A stretch of DNA of 20,466 nt from Bacillota bacterium (lineage in GTDB: Bacteria; Bacillota; Clostridia; Lachnospirales; Lachnospiraceae), in NCBI GenBank assembly GCA_023402845.1, contig JAEYFP010000024.1:1-20466 (forward strand), written 5' to 3'. The notes under the pieces were generated by a model. That model had not been told where the DNA came from, did not search any database, and saw nothing but the letters and a program-made list of their open reading frames with translations. The translations under genes were made by a program, and so were the position numbers. This document shows, piece after piece, positions 6,762 through 13,581 of the stretch (positions within the stretch are counted from its first letter, which is position 1; each line of letters begins with the position of its first letter).

Positions 6762-6971
6762 ATGCCACTGACTATGGTAAAGGAAGGCGAACCGAATATT
6801 ATCAGAAGGGTCGGCGGAAAAGAGGAAACACGCCGGTTTTTGGAAAATCTGGGTTTTGTGGCAGGCAGCATTGTGACCGTTGTTTCGGAAATCGGCGGCA
6901 ATATGATTGTCAATGTCAAAGATTCCAGAGTTGCGATCGGAAAAGAGATGGCAAATAAGATCATGGTGTAA
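6762..6971 (+). CDS. feoA: FeoA-domain protein, first copy
   Basis: 69-aa SH3-like FeoA-domain protein with a consensus SD (AAAGGAGG) before ATG 6762. It shows the typical fold pattern: an early GGKEETRRFLENLGFVAGS helix-turn (the family's R-x-x-x-LGF-x-x-G-x-x-V element), then VTVVSEIGGNMIVNVKDSRVAIGKEMANKIMV, the strand leading into the conserved VAIGKE-type end. FeoA proteins are cytosolic partners that bind FeoB and modulate ferrous iron uptake. This copy differs from the second one, which carries the GPVKRRIMDMG form, so the two may contact different parts of FeoB. It opens the feo operon. Confidence 0.85.
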   Translation: MPLTMVKEGEPNIIRRVGGKEETRRFLENLGFVAGSIVTVVSEIGGNMIVNVKDSRVAIGKEMANKIMV

Positions 6972-7039
6972 AAATTTTATCCGGAACAAAATTTAGTTAT
7001 AAAATTATGAAAATAGAAGAGAACAGGAGTGTGTCTAAA

Positions 7040-7261
7040 ATGAGAACATTGAAGGAAACGGCGTGCGGACAGACGGTTCAGGTAAAGCGGCTGAACGGAA
7101 CGGGACCCGTGAAGAGACGTATCATGGATATGGGGATTACGAAGGGAGTCAGCGTCTTTGTCAGAAAGGTGGCACCACTCGGTGATCCTGTCGAGGTAAC
7201 GGTCAGAGGTTATGAGCTGTCCCTCAGAAAAGCGGATGCGGAAATGATAGAAGTTGAGTAA
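7040..7261 (+). CDS. feoA: FeoA-domain protein, second copy
   Basis: 73-aa FeoA-domain protein. The core GQTVQVKRLNGTGPVKRRIM then DMGITKGVSVFVRKVAPLGDPVEVTVRGYELSLRKADA matches the canonical FeoA signature (GPVKRRLLDMGLTPGTEV...APLGDPIEVKVRGYELSLRK), closer to textbook FeoA than the first copy. I start at ATG 7040, where AGGAG lies 10 nt upstream; an in-frame ATG at 7007 has no SD and would add an unconserved tail. It lies 68 nt after the first copy and 91 nt before feoB. Confidence 0.92.
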   Translation: MRTLKETACGQTVQVKRLNGTGPVKRRIMDMGITKGVSVFVRKVAPLGDPVEVTVRGYELSLRKADAEMIEVE

Positions 7262-7278
7262 TTTTTTTTGCGGAATGG

Positions 7279-7292
7279 TTAGTTTGAACTAA
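7279..7292. promoter_or_regulatory. Perfect 14-bp dyad between feoA and feoB
   Basis: TTAGTT-TG-AACTAA is a perfect 6-2-6 inverted repeat, 61 nt before feoB. Its shape and TTAG...CTAA ends resemble operators of DtxR/MntR/IdeR-type metalloregulators. A single TTAGTT half-site occurs between the two feoA genes (6993-6998) and AACTAA at the operon's -35. Regulatory role is inferred. Confidence 0.45.
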
Positions 7293-7352
7293 TTAAAGAA
7301 TAAAAATCAAACAAAACAACAGAGAAACAAATTTAGAAAGGAAGTAAATAGA

Positions 7353-9536
7353 ATGGCAATTAAAATTGCATTAGCAGGAAACCCGAACAGCGGCAAGACG
7401 ACATTGTTCAATGCGCTGACCGGTTCCAACCAGTTTGTCGGAAACTGGCCGGGAGTAACGGTGGAGAAAAAGGAAGGAAGACTGAAGGGAAATAAGGATG
7501 TGGTCATCACGGATCTGCCGGGTATCTATTCTCTGTCTCCTTATACGCTGGAGGAAGTTGTGGCAAGGAATTACCTGATTGCGGAGCGTCCGGATGCAAT
7601 TCTCAATATTGTGGACGGAACCAATATTGAACGTAATCTGTATCTTTCCACACAGCTTATGGAGTTGGGAATCCCGCTTGTTATGGCCGTTAACATGATG
7701 GATATCTTACAAAAGACGGGTGATAAGATACATATTGATCAGCTGAGTAAAAAGTTGGGCTGTGAGGTCGTGGAAATTTCCGCCCTGAAAGGAACCGGAA
7801 TCCGTGAAGCGGCAGAAAAAGCAGTTGCGGCGGCTCAGAAAAAACTTGGATCCATGCCGGTACATAAATTTGCACCGGAGGTAGAAGCTGTTATTGAGGA
7901 AACGGAATATAAGTTTGGATCTGATATTGCGGAAGAGCAGAAGCGTTTCTTTGCGATTAAGCTATTGGAAAAGGACGATAAAATTGCAGGGCAGATGAAA
8001 AATATTCCCAATGTATCAGAAGAAATCAAGCGGCTTGAGGAAGCGTTTGATGATGATACCGAGAGTATTATTACCAATGAAAGATATCTTTATATTTCTT
8101 CCATTATCGATGCATGCAGCACGAAGAGCAGCAGAAAGAAGCTGACGACTTCCGATAAAATTGACCGCATCGTTACAAATCGCTGGCTTGCGCTGCCGAT
8201 TTTTGCGGTTGTAATGTTCCTTGTTTACTATGTTTCGGTAACGACCGTAGGCACCTGGGCGACGGATTGGGCAAATGACGGTGTGTTTGGCGAAGGCTGG
8301 AGTTTATTTGGACTTGAGATACCGGGCATTCCGGTTCTTGTGGAAAGTTTCCTGACTGCAATTGGCTGTGCGGATTGGCTGCAGGGGCTGATTCTTGACG
8401 GTATTGTAGCCGGTGTTGGCGCGGTGCTCGGCTTTGTGCCGCAGATGCTTGTATTATTTATCTTTTTAGCATTTCTTGAATCATGCGGCTATATGGCACG
8501 AGTTGCATTTATCATGGATCGTATTTTCCGCAGGTTTGGACTTTCAGGAAAATCCTTTATACCTATGTTAATCGGCACAGGCTGCGGCGTTCCCGGAGTT
8601 ATGGCATCTAGAACAATTGAAAGCGACAGAGACCGGAAGATGACAATTATGACAACGACGTTTATTCCATGCGGTGCCAAACTTCCGATTATCGCATTGA
8701 TTGCGGGCGCATTGTTTGACGGTGCGTGGTGGGTTTCTCCAAGTGCTTATTTTGTCGGTATTGCGGCAATCATCTGCTCCGGTGTAATTTTAAAGAAAAC
8801 AAAAATGTTTGCAGGCGATCCTGCACCGTTTGTCATGGAGCTTCCCGCTTATCATATGCCAACGGTAGGAAATGTGCTGAGAAGTATGTGGGAACGCGGT
8901 TGGTCCTTTATTAAAAAGGCCGGTACGATCATTCTGCTTTCAACAATTGTTGTTTGGTTCCTGATGAGCTTTGGCTGGACGGACGGCGTGTTTGGAATGC
9001 TTGAGGCAGAGCAGCTTGACAGCAGTATTCTGGCAATAATCGGCAGTGCTATCGCACCCATTTTTGCACCGCTCGGCTGGGGTGACTGGAAGATGTCCGT
9101 TGCGGCGGTAACAGGTCTTGTTGCAAAGGAAAATGTGGTTGGAACCTTCGGTGTTCTCTTTGGCTTCGCTGAAGTTGCGGAGGACGGAGCGGAAATCTGG
9201 GGCTCTCTGGCAAATAGCATGACAGCCATTTCAGCATATTCCTTCCTTGTATTCAACCTGCTTTGTGCACCGTGCTTTGCGGCGATGGGAGCAATCAAGA
9301 GAGAGATGAACAACCAGAAATGGTTCTGGTTTGCGATCGGTTACCAGACATTGCTTGCGTATGTTGTAGCTCTTTGTGTCTACCAGCTTGGTGCAATGAT
9401 TACGACGGGGGCTTTCGGAATTGGAACCGTAGTGGCATTCTTACTCATCATAGGCTTTGTATACTTACTGTTCAGGCCGTATAAGGAGAGTGCGACGCTG
9501 CAGATGTCAATCAATAACAAAGCCGGCGCAAGATAG
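7353..9536 (+). CDS. feoB: Ferrous iron transporter FeoB
   Basis: 727-aa inner-membrane Fe(II) transporter with an N-terminal G-protein domain. Visible GTPase motifs are G1 GNPNSGKTT (9-17), G2 region GVTVEKKEG with the switch Thr36, G3 DLPG (54-57), G4 NMMD (114-117) and a G5-type SALKG soon after. A helical GDI-like linker runs to about residue 270. The membrane domain then starts (LPIFAVVMFLVYYVS) and contains the two Gate regions, with the conserved GCGVPGVMASRT, and later FIPCGAKLPI. Length is usual for the family. SD AAAGGAAG precedes ATG 7353. Two FeoA genes lie upstream and a Cys-rich peptide gene downstream, the normal Firmicute feo layout. Confidence 0.97.
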   Translation: MAIKIALAGNPNSGKTTLFNALTGSNQFVGNWPGVTVEKKEGRLKGNKDVVITDLPGIYSLSPYTLEEVVARNYLIAERPDAILNIVDGTNIERNLYLSTQLMELGIPLVMAVNMMDILQKTGDKIHIDQLSKKLGCEVVEISALKGTGIREAAEKAVAAAQKKLGSMPVHKFAPEVEAVIEETEYKFGSDIAEEQKRFFAIKLLEKDDKIAGQMKNIPNVSEEIKRLEEAFDDDTESIITNERYLYISSIIDACSTKSSRKKLTTSDKIDRIVTNRWLALPIFAVVMFLVYYVSVTTVGTWATDWANDGVFGEGWSLFGLEIPGIPVLVESFLTAIGCADWLQGLILDGIVAGVGAVLGFVPQMLVLFIFLAFLESCGYMARVAFIMDRIFRRFGLSGKSFIPMLIGTGCGVPGVMASRTIESDRDRKMTIMTTTFIPCGAKLPIIALIAGALFDGAWWVSPSAYFVGIAAIICSGVILKKTKMFAGDPAPFVMELPAYHMPTVGNVLRSMWERGWSFIKKAGTIILLSTIVVWFLMSFGWTDGVFGMLEAEQLDSSILAIIGSAIAPIFAPLGWGDWKMSVAAVTGLVAKENVVGTFGVLFGFAEVAEDGAEIWGSLANSMTAISAYSFLVFNLLCAPCFAAMGAIKREMNNQKWFWFAIGYQTLLAYVVALCVYQLGAMITTGAFGIGTVVAFLLIIGFVYLLFRPYKESATLQMSINNKAGAR

Positions 9537-9582
9537 AACGATAGGATTTAAATAACAGACGGACAGAAGTGGAGGTGCTCGT

Positions 9583-9720
9583 ATGGGAACAATAATAACT
9601 GGTATTGTAGTAGTGGGTATTGTGTGCCTGGTTGTCAGAAGCATGGTGCGCGATAAGAAAAGCGGCAAGTCATTGCAATGTGGCAGTGATTGTAAGCACT
9701 GCGGAGGCGGATGTCACTAA
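9583..9720 (+). CDS. FeoB-associated Cys-rich membrane peptide
   Basis: 45-aa protein with one membrane segment (residues 3-18, TIITGIVVVGIVCLVV), a basic stretch RDKKSGK and a Cys-rich cytoplasmic tail (C33, C37, C40, C44, plus H39 and H45; sequence CGSDCKHCGGGCH). It matches the small proteins commonly encoded right after feoB in Firmicutes and annotated as FeoB-associated Cys-rich proteins. The strong SD GGAGGTG (9571-9577) sits 5 nt before ATG 9583, and the gene is 46 nt after feoB. The Cys/His cluster suggests metal or Fe-S binding, perhaps sensing or handing on incoming iron. The function is not established. Confidence 0.9.
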   Translation: MGTIITGIVVVGIVCLVVRSMVRDKKSGKSLQCGSDCKHCGGGCH

Positions 9721-9745
9721 AGTAAATTTATAAAAAATTAAAATT

Positions 9746-9806
9746 AAAAGCTCCTCTTGCATACAGAACAAATGTTTGCTACACTGTAGGCAGGAGGGCT
9801 TTTTTT
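9746..9806 (+). terminator. feo operon terminator whose descending arm carries the rarA SD
   Basis: AAAAGC, CCTCTTGC and TACAG (9746-9766) pair with CTGTA, GCAGGAGG and GCTTTT (9784-9803), with one bulge and one mismatch, around a 17-nt loop. Seven T follow (9800-9806). The rarA ATG comes immediately after the last T, and its SD AGGAGGG (9792-9798) is inside the hairpin. Confidence 0.75.
9757..9785 (+). promoter_or_regulatory. rarA promoter with LexA-like SOS box in the spacer
   Basis: TTGCAT (9757-9762), 17 nt, TACACT (9780-9785); transcription would start near 9792. Inside the spacer lies AGAACAAATGTTTG (9765-9778), which matches 12 of 14 positions of the Bacillus LexA/DinR consensus CGAACRNRYGTTYC. 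This would put a DNA-repair gene under SOS control. The match is direct; LexA binding is inferred. Confidence 0.6.
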
Positions 9807-11132
9807 ATGGAACAGCTGTCTTTATTTGAGGAAAACAGAGTGCAGAGCGCACCTCTTGCAAATAGGCTCCGGCCGGAAAAACTGGAGGAGTTTGTCGGAC
9901 AGGAGCATCTGCTCGGGAAAGGGAAGATGCTGCGTCAGCTCATTGAGAAGGATCAAGTGTCCTCGATGATCTTCTGGGGTCCGCCCGGCGTCGGTAAGAC
10001 GACACTTGCCAGCATCATTGCGGGCAGGACAAAGGCGGATTTTATTAATTTTTCTGCGGTAACAAGCGGTATTAAGGAAATTAAGGATGTGATGAGGCAG
10101 GCGGACGAAAGTCGACTTCTCGGGATCCGGACCGTCCTTTTTGTGGATGAGATCCATCGTTTTAATAAGGCACAGCAGGATGCGTTTCTGCCGTATGTGG
10201 AGAAAGGCAGCATTATCCTGATCGGAGCGACAACGGAGAATCCGTCCTTTGAAATCAATTCCGCACTGCTGTCCCGCTGCAAGGTGTTTGTGCTGAAGGC
10301 ACTGACTGAGGAAAACCTATACAGGCTGCTGGACAATGCAATGCATAACCCGAAGGGTTACGGCGGCCAGACTATCTTTATCACACAGGACCAGCTGAAA
10401 GCTGTTGCGGCGTTTGCGAACGGTGATGCGAGAGCGGCTTTAAATACACTGGAAATGGCAGTCTTAAACGGAGAACTGTCCAAAGACGGCATTACGGTGA
10501 CAAACGAGGGGTTGGAGCAGTGCATCAGCCGGAAATCCCTTTTATACGATAAAAATGGTGAGGAGCATTACAATCTGATCTCCGCTCTTCACAAATCAAT
10601 GCGCAACAGCGATCCGGATGCGGCAATTTACTGGATGCTCAGGATGCTGCAAGGGGGTGAGTCCCCGCTTTATATAGCAAGGCGCCTCGTGCGTTTTGCG
10701 AGCGAGGATATCGGAATGGCAGACAGCCATGCTCTCCAGGTGGCGGTTGCTGCCTATCAGGCGTGTCATTTTCTTGGGGTGCCGGAATGCGATATTAATT
10801 TGACCCATGCGGTCACTTATTTGTCAATGGCGCCGAAATCCAACGCACTTTATACTGCCTGTGAGCAATGCAAGACCGATATCAGGAATATGAGACCGGA
10901 ACCGGTGCCGCTGCAGCTTCGCAATGCGCCGACAAAGCTGATGGAAGAGCTTGACTACGGCAAGGGCTATGAGTATGCCCACAATGCGGTGGAAAAGCTG
11001 ACAAAAATGGAATGTCTTCCCGAGTCGATGAAAGGCATACAATATTACGTGCCGACAGAGTCCGGAGAGGAAAAAGCAGTAAAGGAGCGGCTTTCTTCCA
11101 TCAAGGAGTGGAAGAAGGACATCCATCTATGA
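9807..11132 (+). CDS. rarA: Replication-associated recombination protein A (RarA/MgsA), AAA+ ATPase
   Basis: 441-aa AAA+ protein acting at stalled replication forks, related to clamp-loader subunits. Motifs: PLANRLRPEKLEEFVGQEHL (16-35), Walker A GPPGVGKTT (58-66), Walker B LFVDEIHRFNK (from 111), sensor 1 GATTENPSFEIN, Arg-finger region ALLSRCKVF, sensor 2 GDARAALN, then the family's C-terminal tetramerisation region containing MLQGGESPLYIARRLVRFASEDIG. Length and layout are normal. Residues 3-7 are QLSLF, identical to the bacterial beta-clamp-binding consensus. It starts directly after a T-tract, with the SD in a terminator hairpin, and appears monocistronic with its own promoter. Confidence 0.96.
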   Translation: MEQLSLFEENRVQSAPLANRLRPEKLEEFVGQEHLLGKGKMLRQLIEKDQVSSMIFWGPPGVGKTTLASIIAGRTKADFINFSAVTSGIKEIKDVMRQADESRLLGIRTVLFVDEIHRFNKAQQDAFLPYVEKGSIILIGATTENPSFEINSALLSRCKVFVLKALTEENLYRLLDNAMHNPKGYGGQTIFITQDQLKAVAAFANGDARAALNTLEMAVLNGELSKDGITVTNEGLEQCISRKSLLYDKNGEEHYNLISALHKSMRNSDPDAAIYWMLRMLQGGESPLYIARRLVRFASEDIGMADSHALQVAVAAYQACHFLGVPECDINLTHAVTYLSMAPKSNALYTACEQCKTDIRNMRPEPVPLQLRNAPTKLMEELDYGKGYEYAHNAVEKLTKMECLPESMKGIQYYVPTESGEEKAVKERLSSIKEWKKDIHL

Positions 11133-11180
11133 TGTGCGCAGATAAGCTGAAGTTTACATGCTCCAAGAGTTGATTCATCC

Positions 11181-11209
11181 TTGACTATTAAAAAAATGAA
11201 TGGTACAAT
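11181..11209 (+). promoter_or_regulatory. Promoter of the MATE gene
   Basis: TTGACT (11181-11186), 17 nt, TACAAT (11204-11209). Transcription would start near 11216, leaving a leader of about 155 nt with a terminator in it. Confidence 0.65.
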
Positions 11210-11268
11210 TCTCAGGAACTTAAGTTGCACCGCAGTTTAAGAGATTCATCGGAGGGCTTTGTAATCAG

Positions 11269-11314
11269 GCCGGATAAGATGTCGGGAGATTCCCGGTATT
11301 TTATCCGGCTTTTT
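11269..11314 (+). terminator. Strong terminator hairpin in the MATE gene leader
   Basis: GCCGGATAAGATGTCGGGA (11269-11287) pairs with TCCCGGTATTTTATCCGGC (11291-11309) as a 19-bp stem with only G-U wobbles and a 3-nt loop, followed by TTTTT (11310-11314). It lies after the MATE promoter and 43 nt before the MATE SD, so a transcript from that promoter must read through it. It may also end rarA transcripts. No known riboswitch consensus was recognised in the 50 nt before it (11216-11268). Confidence 0.85.
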
Positions 11315-11371
11315 ATCTGTAAAATCAGCCCTGAAAAACACACAATAAATAATTTTGGAGGATTTACTACT

Positions 11372-12688
11372 ATGACAGAACACAAAAGTAACTTTAAATC
11401 AATTAATCGCCGGTTTATTAAATATGTTATCCCGTCTGTGATTGGGATGACTGTACAGGCACTCTATACCATTCTTGATGGAATCATTGTCGGTCAAGGC
11501 ATCGGGGAAATCGGACTCGCGGCTGTTAATATCGTATTTCCATACAGCATGGTTGTAATCGCTCTGGCAATGCTGATTGCAGTAGGAGGTGCAAATGTAT
11601 ATTCACTATATAAAGGACAGGGGGATTTGCAGCAGGCCAATAATATTTTTTGCCAGTGTATGACAATTTCTGCTTTGATAGGTCTTTTATTGGGATTGCC
11701 GGCTTTTCTATTTCGGGAACCGCTCGTATTAGCAGCAGGTGCGAACCAAGCACTGCTGCCGTCTGCCGCGGCTTACTTAAAATGGCTGTCTCCGTTTTTC
11801 TTCTTTCAGATGCTGATCTGCGGAGTATCTGTTTTTGTACGTAATGATGATGCGCCCAGGCTTGTAATGATTGCTACCGTTACCGGAGCGGTTATTAATG
11901 CGGTTCTTGATGTTGTATTTATTCTGATTCTGCATTATGGAATCGAGGTTTCTGCCATGACGAATGGGATCGGTATGCTGATTGAACTAATCTTTTATAT
12001 CACTTACTTTATACGCAGGAAGGGTATGCTGCGTATCCGGAAGCCGGTTTTTCATTTTATTGATATTAAGAGAGTACTTCACAATGGGTTTGCGACGTTC
12101 CTGATGGAATTCAGTCTGCCTGTCGTCACCTTCTCTTTTAACCTTGCGATTATCCAAACGGCAGGGACACTGGGTGTAACCGCCTATTCTATTGTAGGAT
12201 ACGTATGTGCCATTATCAATATGGTTCTAATAGGCGTAACACAAGGTGCTCAGCCGCTTATGAGTTTGTACCACGGACAAAAGGATAAAGAAGCTTTTCT
12301 TCATATATATCGTCTTGGAATGAAGACAAATGTGATGCTTCCCGTCATATTGACGGGATTGAGTATCGTGTTCAGTAATGCCATTGTGATACTTTTTCGC
12401 GGAAATAATCAGGAATTGACGACACTGGCCGGTTACATGCTGAAGCAATATCCACTGGCGCATATTGCAATCGGCCCGACCCTGATGAATATTCTATATT
12501 TTCAGACAACGGAAAGAAATGGATATTCAGCCGTTATTTCTTTTTTGCGCTGTATCGGCTTTATACAGGTATTTGTACTGCTGTCTGTCTGGCTGTTAGA
12601 TGGAAAAGGACTTTATCTGGCGTTTTTTGCAGGTGAATTATGTCACTTCATTCTTTCTCAAATATTAGTGATTCGCGCGAAAAAATAA
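11372..12688 (+). CDS. MATE family multidrug/metabolite efflux transporter
   Basis: 438-aa polytopic membrane protein with about twelve hydrophobic segments in two related halves. Typical MATE features are the opening INRRFIKYVIPSVIGMTVQALYTILDGIIVGQGIGEIGLAAVNI, the mid-protein GFATFLMEFSLPVVTFSFNLA (start of the second half) and VLIGVTQGAQPLMSLYHGQ. It resembles MepA/NorM-type cation-coupled exporters, but the substrate cannot be read. I start at ATG 11372, with SD GGAGG (11357-11361). The frame is open back to a TTG at 11225, but that extension would translate through the leader terminator. The leader hairpin suggests regulated expression. Confidence 0.9.
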   Translation: MTEHKSNFKSINRRFIKYVIPSVIGMTVQALYTILDGIIVGQGIGEIGLAAVNIVFPYSMVVIALAMLIAVGGANVYSLYKGQGDLQQANNIFCQCMTISALIGLLLGLPAFLFREPLVLAAGANQALLPSAAAYLKWLSPFFFFQMLICGVSVFVRNDDAPRLVMIATVTGAVINAVLDVVFILILHYGIEVSAMTNGIGMLIELIFYITYFIRRKGMLRIRKPVFHFIDIKRVLHNGFATFLMEFSLPVVTFSFNLAIIQTAGTLGVTAYSIVGYVCAIINMVLIGVTQGAQPLMSLYHGQKDKEAFLHIYRLGMKTNVMLPVILTGLSIVFSNAIVILFRGNNQELTTLAGYMLKQYPLAHIAIGPTLMNILYFQTTERNGYSAVISFLRCIGFIQVFVLLSVWLLDGKGLYLAFFAGELCHFILSQILVIRAKK

Positions 12689-12708
12689 AAGTTCAAAAAT
12701 AAAAGTTC
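12681..12708 (+). repeat. Exact 14-bp tandem duplication at the end of the MATE gene
   Basis: AAAAATAAAAGTTC occurs twice back to back (12681-12694 and 12695-12708). The first copy contains the MATE stop codon (12686-12688). It looks like a slippage or duplication event and brings the sequence to within 5 nt of the next -35 element. Confidence 0.85.
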
Positions 12709-12713
12709 AGGTA

Positions 12714-12764
12714 TTGACAACTGCATGTAATAGAGATACTATATATATGAACAGTTGCTCAAAT
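12714..12764 (+). promoter_or_regulatory. Metal-operon promoter with SmtB/ArsR-type operator
   Basis: TTGACA (12714-12719), 17 nt, TACTAT (12737-12742). Immediately downstream, ATATGAACAGTTGCTCAAAT (12745-12764) is a near-palindrome centred on TGAACAGTTGCTCA. It strongly resembles the classic SmtB/ArsR-family operator (ATGAACAnnTnTTCAnAT). A second, weaker copy, TGAACGAATGTTGA, begins at 12764. Both would be occupied at the transcription start. The remaining leader (12780-12876) contains a small CATGG/CCATG hairpin (12832-12848). Confidence 0.7.
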
Positions 12765-12876
12765 GAACGAATGTTGAAATGAAAAACTTGAAAGCAGAGC
12801 AATTGTCAAAAAATCGTGTTAAATAAAGTACATGGCTTAGAACCATGATATTAAAATAGGAAAGGAGCATGAAATA

Positions 12877-13236
12877 ATGTCAGGAAATGATGTGGAATGC
12901 TGTGAGACATTTTGTATTCACGAGGACTCGTTAAAGATAGTGAACGAAAAAATGCCGGCGGAAGAAGAACTGTACGATTTGGCAGAGCTGTTTAAGGTAT
13001 TCGGGGATTCAACGAGAATCCGCATTTTATTTGTGCTGTTTGAGGCCGAGGTGTGTGTATGTGATATTGCGGAAGCACTGCATATGACACAGTCTGCGAT
13101 TTCCCATCAGCTCAAAATATTAAAGCAATCGAAACTTGTGAGCAGCCGGCGGGAAGGGAAATCTGTGTTTTACTCGCTCGCTGACGGACATGTCCGTACA
13201 ATCATCGATCAGGGACGAGAGCATATTGAGGAATAA
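12877..13236 (+). CDS. ArsR/SmtB-family metal-sensing repressor (CadC/CzrA-like)
   Basis: 119-aa winged-helix repressor released from DNA by metal. HTH: DIAEALHMTQSAISHQLKIL (63-82), wing SSRREGKSVFYSL. Two possible metal sites are visible. One is a CadC-like alpha3N site: N-terminal C8, C9, C13 (and H15) with C60 and C62 in the CVCD motif, typical for Cd/Pb/Zn sensing. The other is an alpha5 site: D103, H105, H116 and E119 (DGH...HIEE), similar to the CzrA/SmtB Zn site. SD AAAGGAG precedes ATG 12877. It opens the operon with the HMA protein and the P-type ATPase, which it very likely represses from the operator upstream. Confidence 0.92.
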   Translation: MSGNDVECCETFCIHEDSLKIVNEKMPAEEELYDLAELFKVFGDSTRIRILFVLFEAEVCVCDIAEALHMTQSAISHQLKILKQSKLVSSRREGKSVFYSLADGHVRTIIDQGREHIEE

Positions 13237-13300
13237 ATGCAGTGAAAGGGTCAAGACAAAGCGCATATAATAAAAGAGAAAAAAAGGGAGAAGATGTAGG

Positions 13301-13522
13301 ATGAAGAAAAAATTTAAATTAGAGGATTTGGATTGTGCAAACTGTGCGGCAAAGATGGAGGATGCAATCAAAAAGCTGGATGGTGTCAAAGATGCAAGTG
13401 TGAGTTTTATGACACAAAAGCTTACGGTAGATGCGGAGGATGAACGATTTGATGAAATCATGCAGCAAATTATTCATGTCTGTGCAAAGGTAGAACCGGA
13501 TTGTAAGATACTTGTATCATAA
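13301..13522 (+). CDS. Stand-alone heavy-metal-associated (HMA) domain protein
   Basis: 73-aa HMA-domain metallochaperone. The metal loop is LDCANCAAKME with C12 and C15 (CxxC), flanked by the usual beta-alpha-beta pattern (DAIKKLDGVKDASVSFMTQKLTVDAED). The Asp before the first Cys (D11-C12-A-N-C15) is the variant seen in Zn/Cd-type HMA domains; Cu-type domains usually have GMTC. A third Cys is at 60 and a fourth at 68. The SD is GGGAG, and the gene sits between the repressor and the ATPase. The ATPase lacks an N-terminal HMA domain, so this is probably that domain as a separate chain. Confidence 0.88.
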   Translation: MKKKFKLEDLDCANCAAKMEDAIKKLDGVKDASVSFMTQKLTVDAEDERFDEIMQQIIHVCAKVEPDCKILVS

Positions 13523-13581
13523 AGGAAGTCAAAATAACAGAGATGGACTGAAAAACGTAACATAAAAGAGGAGTTTTTGAG

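Noticed and set aside
11225..11371. N-terminal extension of the MATE protein from TTG 11225
   Set aside because: It would be translated through a strong terminator hairpin; ATG 11372 has a proper SD and gives the usual family N-terminus.
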